A DNA stretch of 64,000 nt from Streptomyces graminofaciens (GTDB lineage Bacteria > Actinomycetota > Actinomycetes > Streptomycetales > Streptomycetaceae): positions 10,512,501 to 10,576,500 of the forward strand of contig NZ_AP018448.1 of assembly GCF_030294945.1 (NCBI RefSeq), read 5' to 3'. Positions 14,372 to 23,645 of the stretch are shown here, piece after piece. Made by a program: the position numbers and the translations under genes. The notes under the pieces were generated by a model, which was given only the letters and a program-made list of their open reading frames with translations, ran no database searches and had not been told where the DNA came from. How positions within the stretch are numbered: position 1 is the first letter of the stretch; every line of letters starts with the position of its first letter.

Positions 14372-15559
14372 ATGCCCACACCCAGCAACGCAAGCGGGAA
14401 CGCCCCCCTGGCCGGTCGCCGTGTCCGCGCCGCGATCATCGGCATCGGTGCCATCGGCGCCGGCTCCCATCTGCCCGCGCTCGCGCGGCTCGCCGAGGAG
14501 GGCGAGACCGAGGTCGTCGCGGCGGTCGACCTCGACGGCGACGCGGTGAAGGCCTTCTGCGCTGAGAACGGCATCCCGCACGCCTACACGGACCTGGACC
14601 GGATGCTGGCGGAACAGCGCCCCGACCTGGTCAGCATCTGCACTCCGCCGACCCTGCACCGCGACCAGACGGTCGCCGCGCTGCGGGCCGGCGCATGGGT
14701 GTGGTGCGAGAAGCCGCCGGTGCCGACGCTCGCCGACTTCGACGCGGTCGAGGCGGAGGAGGGCGCGGAGACCGGGGGGCCGTACGCCTCGATCGTCTTC
14801 CAGCACCGCTTCGGCTCGGGCTCCAACCATGTGCGGCGGCTGATCGCCGAGCAGGCCCTCGGCCGCCCGCTCGTGGCGCACTGCCAGACCACCTGGTACC
14901 GCGACACCGCCTACTACGCCGTGCCCTGGCGCGGCCGCTGGCAGACCGAGGGCGGCGGGCCCGCCATGGGCCACGGCATCCATCAGATGGACCTGCTGCT
15001 CGATCTGCTCGGTCCGTGGAGCGAGGTGCGGGCCATGGCCGGGCGCCTGGTCCACGACGTGGAGACCGAGGACGTCTCGACCGCCCTCGTCCGCTTCGAG
15101 AGCGGCGCGATGGCGACGATCGTCAACAGCGTCCTCAGCCCCGACGAGGTCAGCCGCATCCGCATCGACTGCGAGCGCGCCACCGTCGAGCTGACCCATC
15201 TGTACGGCCACAGCAACGACAACTGGACGATCACCCCGGCCCCGGGCACCCCGGACGCGGACCTCGCGGCCTGGCGGGACTTCGGCGCGGACGTGCCCAG
15301 CTCGCACCTCGCCCAGCTGCGCGAACTGGTGGCCAGCATGCGCGCGGGCGAGCGTCCGCGCAGCAGCGGCCCCGATGGGCGGACGAGCCTGGAGCTGATC
15401 ACCGCGCTGTACAAGTCGGCGTTCACGGACACGACCGTACGCGCCGGGGAGATCGGGCCCGGCGACCCGTACTACACCGCTCTGCACGGGGGCGCCCCCG
15501 GCTGGGCGCCCGTACCCGCCCAGGCGTCCGCCGCGGCCAGTGAGGAGATCCCCGCATGA
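14372..15559 (+). CDS. Gfo/Idh/MocA-family oxidoreductase, operon gene 1
   Basis: A 395-residue NAD(P)-dependent dehydrogenase. The Rossmann motif 'AIIGIGAIGAGSHLPAL' follows a short N-terminal extension, the catalytic-lysine motif is 'WCEKPPVPTL', and the conserved histidine segment is 'MGHGIHQMDLLLDLLGPWSEV'. ATG 14372 is preceded by GGAG at some distance; GTG 14357 is less likely. The stop overlaps the next start (ATGA). Together with the PmoA-like and cupin genes it looks like a catabolic operon for a sugar or cyclitol under LacI-type control. Confidence 0.9.
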   Translation: MPTPSNASGNAPLAGRRVRAAIIGIGAIGAGSHLPALARLAEEGETEVVAAVDLDGDAVKAFCAENGIPHAYTDLDRMLAEQRPDLVSICTPPTLHRDQTVAALRAGAWVWCEKPPVPTLADFDAVEAEEGAETGGPYASIVFQHRFGSGSNHVRRLIAEQALGRPLVAHCQTTWYRDTAYYAVPWRGRWQTEGGGPAMGHGIHQMDLLLDLLGPWSEVRAMAGRLVHDVETEDVSTALVRFESGAMATIVNSVLSPDEVSRIRIDCERATVELTHLYGHSNDNWTITPAPGTPDADLAAWRDFGADVPSSHLAQLRELVASMRAGERPRSSGPDGRTSLELITALYKSAFTDTTVRAGEIGPGDPYYTALHGGAPGWAPVPAQASAAASEEIPA

Positions 15560-16500
15560 CCCGCGAGACGTTCCACGACGGGCTGCGCGTCGTCCACGCC
15601 CACGGCGACCGGATCACGGTCACCGAACCCACCACCGGCGTCGAGCTGTTCTCGTACGTCTACCGGCCGGAGGCGGACTGGGAGGCCCCCAAGCCGTATC
15701 TGCACCCGGTCCGGACGCTGGCCGGGGACGTCGTCACGGACTTCCGGCCCAACGACCACCGCTGGCACAAGGGCCTGCAGCTGACCGCCTCGCATCTGTC
15801 GGGGCAGAACCTGTGGGGCGGCAACTCGTACATCCACGGCGAGGGCTATCTGCCGATCGCGGAGCGCGTCGGCTCGATGGCGCACGTCGGCTTCGACGAG
15901 GTCGTCTCGGACGGCGGCCGGGTCGTGATCGCCGAGCGGCTGACCTGGCACCCGCACACCGGGGAGCTGTGGGCGGACGAGGAGCGTCGGATCGAGGTGC
16001 ACGACGTCGACCCGGAGGCGGGTTCCTGGGCGCTGACCTGGACGAGCGCGATCACCAACCGCCGTGACGAGCCGCTGCTGTTCGGCAGTCCGACCACCGC
16101 CGGGCGCGAGATGGCCGGCTACACGGGCCTGTTCTGGCGCGGGCCTCGGGCCTTCCGGGACGGGCGGATCATCGGGCCCGACGCCGAGGGCCCGGAGCTG
16201 ATGGGCGAGCAGGCGCCCTGGCTCGCGTACTCCGGCGAGCACGACGGCACCGACGGGCACGCCACGCTCGTCTTCGCCCACGCGCCCGAGAACGACCACA
16301 CGGGGGCCGGGGGCGCCCACCCGGCCCACTGGTTCGTCCGCAACGAGCCCTTCGCCGCCGTCGCCCCCTCCTGGGCCTTCTTCGATGAGCTGGAACTGGC
16401 CCCCGGCGACACGCTCACCCGCCGTTACCGGGTCGTCGTCGCGGACGGGGCCTGGGAGCGGGAGGAGATCGCCAAGTACCTGGAGGCGCATCCGTGGTGA
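15556..16500 (+). CDS. PmoA/DUF6807-family protein, operon gene 2
   Basis: A 314-residue protein of the family annotated as 'methane oxygenase PmoA' by similarity name only; it is unrelated to methane oxidation. Conserved blocks include 'YLHPVRTLAGDVVTDFRPND', 'DHRWHKGLQLTASHLSG' and 'NLWGGNSYIHGEGY'. It is soluble, without signal peptide, rich in beta strands, and frequently coded beside Gfo/Idh/MocA dehydrogenases in actinobacteria, as here (4-base overlap with both operon neighbours in the ATGA/GTGGTGA style). The reaction is unknown; sugar-related activity is inferred from context. Confidence 0.85.
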   Translation: MTRETFHDGLRVVHAHGDRITVTEPTTGVELFSYVYRPEADWEAPKPYLHPVRTLAGDVVTDFRPNDHRWHKGLQLTASHLSGQNLWGGNSYIHGEGYLPIAERVGSMAHVGFDEVVSDGGRVVIAERLTWHPHTGELWADEERRIEVHDVDPEAGSWALTWTSAITNRRDEPLLFGSPTTAGREMAGYTGLFWRGPRAFRDGRIIGPDAEGPELMGEQAPWLAYSGEHDGTDGHATLVFAHAPENDHTGAGGAHPAHWFVRNEPFAAVAPSWAFFDELELAPGDTLTRRYRVVVADGAWEREEIAKYLEAHPW

Positions 16501-17210
16501 GCGGCTTCGCGGGGCTGCCCGGCGGGGTCGCGCTCTCGCATCTGTCCGTCTACGACTGGCCCGCGGCGGACGGGGTCTGCGGCGGAACCCCCCATATGCA
16601 TCTGACCTGTTCGGAGGCGTACGTCGTCACCGGCGGGCGGGGCGCGGTGCAGACGCTGACGGCCTCCGGGTACGAGGTGACGCCGCTGGCGCCGGGCACG
16701 GTGGCGTGGTTCACGCCGGGCACCATCCATCGGCTGGTCGACGAGGACGACCTGCGGATCACCGTGCTGATGCAGAACAGCGGACTGCCGGAGGCGGGCG
16801 ACGCGGTACTGACGCTGCCGCCCGAGTATCTGACCGACCCGGAGACGTACTCCGCCGCGACCCGGATCCCGCCGGACGCGCCGCAGGAGGAGCAGGAGCG
16901 GGTGGCCCGGGCCCGGCGCGACCTGGCCGTGGCGGGTTACCGCGCGCTGCGTGACGCCGACGGACCGGAGCCGCTCGCCGCCTTCCACCGGGCCGCCGCG
17001 GCGCTCGTACGACCCCGGCTCGCCGAGTGGCGCGAGCGGTGGCAGCGGGGTGCGCGGGCCGCCGCCGCTTCCACCGGGGACCAGCTCGACCGGCTGGAGC
17101 GGGGGGACCTGTCCCACCTCTCCGACGCCGTCGTGCGGGCCGAGCAGCCGGCCGCGTACGGGAAGTTCGGGATGTGCGGGCGGCTGGACGTCTACAAGGG
17201 GACCGTGTAA
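16494..17210 (+). CDS. Cupin-domain protein, operon gene 3
   Basis: A 238-residue protein. The N-terminal 110 residues form a cupin: 'GGTPHMHLTCSEAYVVTGGRG' (first motif with His-x-His and Glu) and 'GTVAWFTPGTIHRLV' (second motif with His), enough for a metal site. The rest is helical and charged, with no known family. GTG 16494 fits the GGAGG at 16482-16486 and overlaps the previous stop. It is the last gene of the operon, perhaps an isomerase or sensor for the pathway's sugar. Confidence 0.8.
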   Translation: MVSGFAGLPGGVALSHLSVYDWPAADGVCGGTPHMHLTCSEAYVVTGGRGAVQTLTASGYEVTPLAPGTVAWFTPGTIHRLVDEDDLRITVLMQNSGLPEAGDAVLTLPPEYLTDPETYSAATRIPPDAPQEEQERVARARRDLAVAGYRALRDADGPEPLAAFHRAAAALVRPRLAEWRERWQRGARAAAASTGDQLDRLERGDLSHLSDAVVRAEQPAAYGKFGMCGRLDVYKGTV

Positions 17211-17215
17211 CCGCT

Positions 17216-17698
17216 TCAGGCGGTTGCGGCGGCCGTCGGGCCCGTCACCGACCATCCGGGGGACTGCGGGTGTGCCTTGAGGTCCCCGTGGCGCACCTCG
17301 CCGCCGCAGGCCGCGCAGGTGACCGTCGGGACCAGTTCGTTGCCGCAGATGTGCTCGACCACCATGGGGCGGTCGTCCTTGCGGAGATGGCGGTCGCCCC
17401 AGGCCATCAGCGTCATCAGGACCGGCTCCAGTTCGAGACCCGCCTGTGTGGGCCGGTACTCGAAGCGCTGCGGGCGCTCGCTGTAGACGTGCTTGTTCAG
17501 AATCCCCGCGTCGACCAGTCGCCGGAGGCGGGTCGCCAGCACGTCGCGCGGGGCACCGATGTTGCGGACCAGTTGGTCGAACCGTCCGTTGCCGAGGCAC
17601 GCCTCGCGCAGGACGAGCAGGGAGTACTTCTCGCCGACGATCGCCAGGGCGTCGGCGATGGAACAGGGGCGCGGATCTCCGGAGGCGGGCATGCCCAC
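17216..17698 (-). CDS. HxlR-family transcriptional regulator
   Basis: A 160-residue winged-helix protein: 'CSIADALAIVGEKYSLLVLREA' (with the conserved first Cys), 'RFDQLVRNIGAPRDVLATRLRRLVDAGIL' in outline, then the wing 'QRFEYRPTQAGLELEPVLMTL'. The C-terminus carries an additional Cys-x2-Cys pair ('TCAACGGEV') that could bind a metal or sense redox state. Its 3' end faces the cupin gene at 5 bases distance. Targets are not apparent. Confidence 0.88.
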   Translation of the reverse strand: MGMPASGDPRPCSIADALAIVGEKYSLLVLREACLGNGRFDQLVRNIGAPRDVLATRLRRLVDAGILNKHVYSERPQRFEYRPTQAGLELEPVLMTLMAWGDRHLRKDDRPMVVEHICGNELVPTVTCAACGGEVRHGDLKAHPQSPGWSVTGPTAAATA

Positions 17699-17799
17699 AG
17701 TCTAGGGCGAGGGTTTGCTTTTCCGACTCGCGGAGCTGGGGCGAGTGCGTAGGGCCCGGCAGCGCGACGGAGATCCATCAGGAAGGGCCCTGGAGCGGG

Positions 17800-18582
17800 T
17801 CAGCGCCCGCGCAGCTGATGCCGCTTCCGCCAGGCCAGCACCGCGCCGATCAGCGCCGGGAGCGCGATGCACGCCATGGCGATCAGGAACGCGGGCGAGG
17901 TGGGTGTCGAGGCGCGGGCGCCGGCGACGGCGTACGCGGCCGTGTTCGGGATGGAGCCGAGCGCGGTCGCGAGGAGGAACGGCAGCCAGCCCATTCGGGA
18001 GACGGACGCGCAGTAGTTCGCGGCCCAGAACGGCACCCCGGGGAAGAGCCGGGCCGCAAGCATCGAGCGGAAGCCGTGGCTGCTGAGCTGTCCGTCCGCC
18101 GCCTTCAGCCAGCGGTGGCGCAGCAGCGGCCGCAGCGCGTCCTGGCCTAGGATCCGGCCGAGCCCGAACGCGACCCCGGCCCCGAGGACCGTGCCCGCGA
18201 GAGCCGAGGTCAGACCCAGCTCCGAGCCGAAGAGCGCGCCCGCGGCGAGGTTGAGGAGCGGCCGAGGGACGAACGCGACCGTGCACAGTCCGTACGCCAC
18301 CGCGAACACCACGGCCGCGGTCGCGCCGTTCAGCTGGGGCGGCCAGCCGTCGGCCAGCAGCCGCTGCGGCTCGAACAGCAGAACGGTCGTCACGGCGCCC
18401 GTGAGCACCGCCACGAGCATCGAGAACCGGGCCCACGGGGAGAGCAGCGCTCTGCCCAGGCGGGCGGTACGCCCCAGCGGGACAGCTGGGACGACGACGG
18501 GTGTGGCGACGGCGAGCTCCGTGGCGGTGACCCGGGGAAGGACCGTGGCGGTGCCTCCAGAGCGGGTGGTGGCATCGAGCAT
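17800..18582 (-). CDS. TVP38/TMEM64 family membrane protein (VTT domain)
   Basis: A 260-residue membrane protein with about six hydrophobic segments and the VTT-domain core: 'RPLLNLAAGALFGSELGLTSALAGTVLGAG' in outline, 'LFPGVPFWAANYCASVSRMGW' and 'GSIPNTAAYAVAG'. Relatives in the DedA/VTT superfamily move lipid carriers or act as scramblases. The N-terminal 45 residues are cytoplasmic and less conserved. The gene stands alone. Confidence 0.85.
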   Translation of the reverse strand: MLDATTRSGGTATVLPRVTATELAVATPVVVPAVPLGRTARLGRALLSPWARFSMLVAVLTGAVTTVLLFEPQRLLADGWPPQLNGATAAVVFAVAYGLCTVAFVPRPLLNLAAGALFGSELGLTSALAGTVLGAGVAFGLGRILGQDALRPLLRHRWLKAADGQLSSHGFRSMLAARLFPGVPFWAANYCASVSRMGWLPFLLATALGSIPNTAAYAVAGARASTPTSPAFLIAMACIALPALIGAVLAWRKRHQLRGR

Positions 18583-19056
18583 TCGGCGACAGTAACCGAC
18601 CGATGTGTGTGTACGCCCTACGGGAACGTCTCACCGGCGTCACAGCATGCGGAACTGCGGGTCGTGGATCTCGACGCCACCGGGCCCGGCCGCAAACCCC
18701 ACCCGGTGCCGCCTGCGCCTTCCGAAGCACGGGCGCCGACACGTCGGCGTTCATCCCTCGCGCCCTCTTGTGAACCATCTCTCTTCGGCTCCACCGCGGC
18801 ACTCGCCCGTACCGAAAACTATTCGACGCGGACGAATCCGTCGACGATGATCGACCTCATGTTCCGGCACGCCTTCCCTCTCGCAGCATCCGCGCTGACC
18901 GCGGATGCCCCGAAGGCTGCCGTTGAGATCTTCCTGGCCGCTGTCGACGGCGCCCGAAGCTGACCCTCTCCGGATTGTCCGGCGGACCCCGCAGGGGGAG
19001 GGTCGGCGAGTCCTTGGGGTCCCCGCCAACCAACGAAGAGGCTTCGAGGTATCGCC
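18583..19056. other. Long leader region upstream of tuf3
   Basis: 474 bases without a convincing gene. It holds a hairpin just before tuf3 (18962-19004). A 38-codon ORF at 18847-18963 (MIDLMFRHAFPLA at its start) without a clear ribosome site is not called as a gene. Confidence 0.45.
18962..19004 (+). promoter_or_regulatory. Leader hairpin upstream of tuf3
   Basis: GACCCTCTCC pairs with GGGGAGGGTC across a 20-base loop containing its own CCGG repeats, ending about 50 bases before the tuf3 start. It could be the terminator of something upstream or an attenuator in the tuf3 leader. Confidence 0.35.
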
Positions 19057-20226
19057 ATGTCCAAGACGGCTTACATCCGCACGAAACCGCATCTCAACAT
19101 CGGCACGATGGGCCATGTCGACCACGGCAAGACCACCCTGACCGCCGCCATCACCAAGGTCCTCGCCGAGCGCGGGACCGGCACGTTCGTCCCGTTCGAC
19201 CGCATCGACCGCGCCCCGGAGGAGGCCGCGCGCGGCATCACCATCAACATCGCGCACGTCGAGTACGAGACCGACACCCGGCACTACGCGCACGTCGACA
19301 TGCCCGGCCACGCCGACTACGTCAAGAACATGGTCACCGGCGCCGCGCAGCTCGACGGGGCGATCCTCGTCGTCTCCGCGCTGGACGGGATCATGCCGCA
19401 GACCGCCGAGCACGTGCTGCTCGCCCGGCAGGTGGGCGTCGACCACATCGTCGTCGCCCTCAACAAGGCCGACGCGGGCGACGAGGAGTTGACGGACCTC
19501 GTCGAGCTGGAGGTCCGCGAACTGCTCACCGCGCACGGCTACGGGGGCGACTCCGTACCCGTCGTACGGGTCTCCGGGCTGAAGGCCCTCGAAGGGGACC
19601 CGCGCTGGACGGCGGCGATCGACGCGCTGCTGGACGCGGTGGACACGTACGTCCCGATGCCCGAGCGGTATATCGACGCGCCGTTCCTGTTGTCCGTCGA
19701 GAACGTGCTCACGATCACCGGGCGGGGGACCGTCGTCACGGGCGCCGTGGAGCGCGGCACGATCCACGTGGGCGACCGTGTCGACGTGCTCGGCGCGGAG
19801 GTCGAGACCGTGGTCACCGGCCTGGAGACCTTCGGCAAGCCCATGTCGGAGGCGCAGGCGGGGGACAACGTGGCCCTGCTGCTGCGCGGGGTGCCCAGGG
19901 ACTCCGTCCGGCGCGGCCACGTCGTGACGGCGCCCGGCAGCGTCGTGCCCAGGCGGCACTTCACCGCGCAGGTGTACGTGCTGTCGGCGCGCGAGGGCGG
20001 GCGTACGACTCCGGTGTCCACCGGGTACCGGCCGCAGTTCTACATCCGTACGGCGGATGTCGTCGGGGATGTCGACCTCGGCGAGATCGCCGTCGCTCGG
20101 CCGGGGGACCGGGTCACGATGAACGTCGAGCTGGGGCGTGAGGTTCCGCTGGAGCCAGGGCTCGGCTTCGCCATCCGTGAGGGTGGTCGGACTGTCGGTG
20201 CCGGCACCGTGACGGCCGTTCAGTAG
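19057..20226 (+). CDS. tuf3: Divergent elongation factor Tu (EF-Tu3 type)
   Basis: A full-length 389-residue EF-Tu. GTPase motifs are intact: GHVDHGKT (residues 20-27), '[14 protein letters not shown]', '[12 protein letters not shown]' and NKAD. It differs at positions conserved in the main translational EF-Tu, for instance Met for Cys in the DCPGH motif and Ala for Val/Cys in NK(V/C)D, and many domain 2/3 residues vary. It is not next to fusA or rpsL as tuf1 is. This matches the EF-Tu3 paralogue of Streptomyces, reported in S. coelicolor as induced in amino-acid starvation. ATG 19057 has GAGG upstream. Confidence 0.92.
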   Translation: MSKTAYIRTKPHLNIGTMGHVDHGKTTLTAAITKVLAERGTGTFVPFDRIDRAPEEAARGITINIAHVEYETDTRHYAHVDMPGHADYVKNMVTGAAQLDGAILVVSALDGIMPQTAEHVLLARQVGVDHIVVALNKADAGDEELTDLVELEVRELLTAHGYGGDSVPVVRVSGLKALEGDPRWTAAIDALLDAVDTYVPMPERYIDAPFLLSVENVLTITGRGTVVTGAVERGTIHVGDRVDVLGAEVETVVTGLETFGKPMSEAQAGDNVALLLRGVPRDSVRRGHVVTAPGSVVPRRHFTAQVYVLSAREGGRTTPVSTGYRPQFYIRTADVVGDVDLGEIAVARPGDRVTMNVELGREVPLEPGLGFAIREGGRTVGAGTVTAVQ

Positions 20227-20314
20227 GTGGGCCGAGGTGTGTGGGGGACTGCGGGGCCGGTGCGGCCGGTCGCGCGGTTCCCCGCGCCCCTTCGTGGCAC
20301 GGGAGAATGAGTCT

Positions 20315-21163
20315 GTGAACGACGAGCCCATACCCGTCCTGCGTACCACCGACCACGGAACCGCCAAGCTCATGCCCGACGTCGACCGGGAGCGGGCCTG
20401 GCTGCTGACCGTCGACGGGGCGCCGCAGTCGTATGTGGACCTCGACGAGCCGACGCACCTGGAGTTCGAGTACGCGCGACGGCTCGGACATGTGCTGGAC
20501 ACCGTCGCGGAGCCGGGACGGGCCCTGGACGTGCTGCATCTGGGCGGGGGCGCGCTCACCCTGCCCCGGTATGTGGCCGCCACCCGACCCGGGTCACGGC
20601 AGGACGTCGTCGAGTTCGACCGGGGGCTGCTGGAACTGGTCGTCGAGCAGTTGCCGCTGCCCGCCGACGCCGGGGTCGCGCTGCACGGCGCCGACGCCCG
20701 GGAATGGCTCGAAGCCGCCCCCGCCGACTCGGCCGACGTACTCGTCGCGGACGTCTTCGGCGGCTCGCGCGTCCCGGCGCATCTGACGACCGTGGCCTAC
20801 GCCCGCGCCGCCCGGCGGGTGCTGCGCGCGGACGGGGTCTATCTCGCGAACCTCGCCGACGCCGCGCCCTTCGCGTTCCTGCGCTCCCAACTCGCCACCT
20901 TCGCCACGGTGTTCGAGGAGCTGCTGCTGATCGCCGAACCGGGGGTCGTGCGCGGCCGCCGTTTCGGCAACGCCGTGCTCGTCGCAGCGCACCAACCGTT
21001 CGACATCGCGACCCTCGCCCGGCGCACCGCCGCCGACGCCTTCCCGGCACGGGTCGAGCACGGCCCGGCGCTGCGGGACTTCATCGCGGGCGCGGCCCCC
21101 GTGCGCGAGGCGGACGCGGTGCCCTCACCCGAGCCGCCCGACGGGGCCTTCGGTATCGGCTGA
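20315..21163 (+). CDS. Spermidine-synthase-like methyltransferase-fold protein
   Basis: A 282-residue protein of the polyamine-synthase fold. It has the nucleotide motif 'VLHLGGGALTLPRYVA' and the acidic 'DVVEFDRGLLELV', then 'ADVLVADVFGGSRVPAHLTT', typical of the short SpdSyn-like proteins of actinobacteria. Residues that bind putrescine are not evident, so true spermidine synthase activity is doubtful. GTG 20315 has GGGAGA upstream. Its 3' end overlaps the convergent MFS gene by 39 bases. Confidence 0.85.
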   Translation: MNDEPIPVLRTTDHGTAKLMPDVDRERAWLLTVDGAPQSYVDLDEPTHLEFEYARRLGHVLDTVAEPGRALDVLHLGGGALTLPRYVAATRPGSRQDVVEFDRGLLELVVEQLPLPADAGVALHGADAREWLEAAPADSADVLVADVFGGSRVPAHLTTVAYARAARRVLRADGVYLANLADAAPFAFLRSQLATFATVFEELLLIAEPGVVRGRRFGNAVLVAAHQPFDIATLARRTAADAFPARVEHGPALRDFIAGAAPVREADAVPSPEPPDGAFGIG

Positions 21164-22432
21164 GTCGCGGCCGGCCGAGGTGTCCGGGGTGCCTTTGGCC
21201 ACCGGCGCGGTCCGCCGCCTCAGGGTGCGTACGTCACGTACGCACAGCACCGCCGCCGTGGCCAGCGCGACCAGCGCCGCACAGCCCCACAGGGCCTCCG
21301 TGCGCCCGAACGCGCTCTCCGCCGGGCCCGCCAGCGCGGTGCACAGCGGCACCAGCGACACCGAGCCGAACCAGTCGTACGCCGAGACCCGGGACAGTTT
21401 CTCCTCCGGGATCTCCTGGTGCAGCGCGGTCATCCAGGAGACGCCGAACACCTCGACCGACACCCCGCACACGAACATCGCCGCACACAGCACGGCGACC
21501 GGCACCGGTACCGCCAGCGCCGCGGACGGCAGGGCCAGCGGGAAGATGCACAAGCTGCCCGCGAGCAGCAGGCGGCGCGGCTTCCAACGGGTCATCAGCA
21601 GCGCGCCCACGGCGTTGCCGGCCCCGTAGAGGCCCAGCGCCAGGCCCCATGGGCCCGCCCCGCCGAGGCTGTCCCGGGCGACCTGGGGGCCGTAGACCGC
21701 GTCGGCTGCGACGATGACGCCGTTGACCAGGGAGAACTGGACGACGATCGCCCACAGCCAGGTACGGCCGGTGAACTCCCGCCAGCCGTCGCGGAGATCG
21801 GCGAGTATCCCGCCGCCCGGCTCGCGCTCGGGGACATGGCTGACGTCGAGGAAGGCGCGCAGCGAGCCCGCGACCGCGAAGGCCGCCGCGTCCACCGCCA
21901 GCACCCAGCCGGGACCGACCGCCGCGACCAGCACACCGCCGAGGGCCGCGCCGCTCAGGGTCGCGCCCTGCGAGGCGAAGCGGAACAGGGCGAAGGCGCG
22001 GCCCGCCTGTTCGGCGGTGACCGAGGACAACAGCATGCCCTCGGCCGCCGGGTTGAAGAACGCCTGTCCGGTGCCGCCGAGCGCGGACAACAGCATCATC
22101 TGCCACAGCTGCGCCTCACCGGCGAGGACGAGTACCGCGAAGACCGCCTGGGACGCGCGGTTCAGCGTGTTCGCCGCGACCATCACACGGTGCCGGGGGA
22201 GCCGGTCCGCGAGGGCGCCGCCGATCAGCAGGAACAGCACCAGCGGCAGCGTCCGGGCCGCCGCCACCAGACCGACGTCACCGCCGTCGCCGCCCGCCTC
22301 CAGGACCGCGAACGCCGAGGCGATCAGGGCGCCGTGGCTGCCCATGCCGGTGACGACCGCGGCCGCCGTCAGCAGGGTGTAGTTGCGGCCCGCCCAGGCA
22401 GGGCGGCGTCGGGAGGCGGCGGGTGAGGTCAC
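21125..22432 (-). CDS. MFS transporter
   Basis: A 435-residue major facilitator with about 12 hydrophobic segments and the loop-2 motif 'GGALADRLPRHRVM'. The overall plan ('AVLVLAGEAQLWQMMLLSAL', '...FNPAAEGMLLSSV') matches the drug-efflux/TetA-like MFS group widespread in Streptomyces. Substrate is unknown. The C-terminal cytoplasmic tail is long and hydrophilic, and its last 39 bases overlap the facing gene. Confidence 0.9.
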   Translation of the reverse strand: MTSPAASRRRPAWAGRNYTLLTAAAVVTGMGSHGALIASAFAVLEAGGDGGDVGLVAAARTLPLVLFLLIGGALADRLPRHRVMVAANTLNRASQAVFAVLVLAGEAQLWQMMLLSALGGTGQAFFNPAAEGMLLSSVTAEQAGRAFALFRFASQGATLSGAALGGVLVAAVGPGWVLAVDAAAFAVAGSLRAFLDVSHVPEREPGGGILADLRDGWREFTGRTWLWAIVVQFSLVNGVIVAADAVYGPQVARDSLGGAGPWGLALGLYGAGNAVGALLMTRWKPRRLLLAGSLCIFPLALPSAALAVPVPVAVLCAAMFVCGVSVEVFGVSWMTALHQEIPEEKLSRVSAYDWFGSVSLVPLCTALAGPAESAFGRTEALWGCAALVALATAAVLCVRDVRTLRRRTAPVAKGTPDTSAGRDSADTEGPVGRLG

Positions 22433-22565
22433 GGGCCGACTATCGCCGCCCCGTGACCTCCTGCCAAATCGTTTGTTCGCTTACCTCTTCGATATACGGC
22501 CAGATCAGGACGCCCGCTGCGGCACGGTCAGGGCGCCGTCGCCCCCCGGCCGCGACGGGCGTCGC

Positions 22566-23645
22566 TCAGCCGCCCGTCGGGGTGCCGTAGAGCCGTACCG
22601 TGCTGAGGATCTTGTCCACCGTCTCGTCCGGGACCTCCTCCTCGACGCCCTTGGCGCTGTGGAGGGTCCACGAGACGTAGTCGTCCTTGGAGTTCTTGAA
22701 GGCGAACGTGGTGGCCTTGCCGTCGGAGTCGCACTTGTCCTTCTTCTTGACCCCGCTCGTGTAGCTGGTCGCGACGCTGCCCTCGATGCCCGACGCGGTC
22801 GTGTACGGCTTGGGCTTGCCGACGGTCATCAGCTTCTTCGAGGCTTCCTTCTGGTCGGTGTAGCCGCCGAAGACCCACCACGCCGAGTCGTTACGGGCGA
22901 TGAGATCGGTGTCCTTGGCGCCCTGCTGACCCTTGGTGCCGACCCGCGCGAGGGCCTTCGTCTCGTCGCGACCGTCCTTGTCGCTGTCGACGGAGCACCA
23001 CTTCTCCTTGAGGATGGCGGGCGCCGACATGCCGATGATGGCCGAGGCGTCGTCCTTCGAGGCGTCCTCGAAACCGACGAAGGTGTCGGCGGACAGGACC
23101 TCCCAGTCGGCCGGGACGTCGAACGCGGTGCCCCACTTGGGGTTGATGACGACCTTCCAGCCCTCGACGGTCGGCTTCGCGCCCTCGTCCTCGTCGCTGC
23201 GGCTCTCCTCGGTCGCGGACTCGGACGGCGACTCGGACACCGAAGGCGCGGGCTTGTTGCTCACGTTCTTCTTCTCGTCGTCACCCCCGCCGAGCACCAG
23301 GAAACCGGTCACACCGGCGGTCACGACGACGGCCAGGGCCGCCACGATCGCGACCACCTTCGTCCGGTTGCCGCCACCCTTGACCGGCGGCTCCGGCGTA
23401 CCTACGGGAGCGGGCGCGCCCCACTGTGGCTGCTGCTGCGCGTACGGGGCCGGGAAGCCCGTCGACTGGTACCCCGGCTGCTGATAGGGGTTCGGCTGCT
23501 GGTGACCGGGCTGCTGCCCGGCCTGCTGTTGCCCTGCCTGCTGGTACCCCGACGTGTCGTACCCCGGTTGCTGGTACGGGTTCTGCTGCGCGTTCTGCTG
23601 CGGATTGTGCTCGCCCCCGGGCGGCTGCTGCTGTCCTGGCCACAT
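22566..23645 (-). CDS. Membrane-anchored protein with Gln/Pro-rich cytoplasmic tail
   Basis: A 359-residue protein. Residues 1-85 are a low-complexity Gln/Pro/Tyr/Gly tail with repeats of 'YQQPGY' type. Residues about 90-115 form one membrane helix ('VVAIVAALAVVVTAGVTGFL'). A Ser/Glu-rich linker and an extracellular domain of about 190 residues follow ('WKVVINPKWGTAFDVPADWE', two cysteines). It is probably a type-II membrane protein that senses or binds something outside; the family is common and unnamed in Streptomyces. ATG 23645 is chosen because the tail begins MWPGQQQPP. Confidence 0.8.
   Translation of the reverse strand: MWPGQQQPPGGEHNPQQNAQQNPYQQPGYDTSGYQQAGQQQAGQQPGHQQPNPYQQPGYQSTGFPAPYAQQQPQWGAPAPVGTPEPPVKGGGNRTKVVAIVAALAVVVTAGVTGFLVLGGGDDEKKNVSNKPAPSVSESPSESATEESRSDEDEGAKPTVEGWKVVINPKWGTAFDVPADWEVLSADTFVGFEDASKDDASAIIGMSAPAILKEKWCSVDSDKDGRDETKALARVGTKGQQGAKDTDLIARNDSAWWVFGGYTDQKEASKKLMTVGKPKPYTTASGIEGSVATSYTSGVKKKDKCDSDGKATTFAFKNSKDDYVSWTLHSAKGVEEEVPDETVDKILSTVRLYGTPTGG

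Noticed and set aside
15556..16500. Particulate methane monooxygenase subunit from the family name PmoA.
   Set aside because: The protein is soluble, lacks membrane helices and is in a sugar-type operon; the name is a database carry-over.
18847..18963. A 38-codon ORF before tuf3.
   Set aside because: No ribosome site, no recognisable family and it ends in the hairpin region; evidence too weak.
18751..20583. A 610-codon minus-strand frame opposite tuf3.
   Set aside because: Antisense shadow of EF-Tu; the sequence has no homology-like features.
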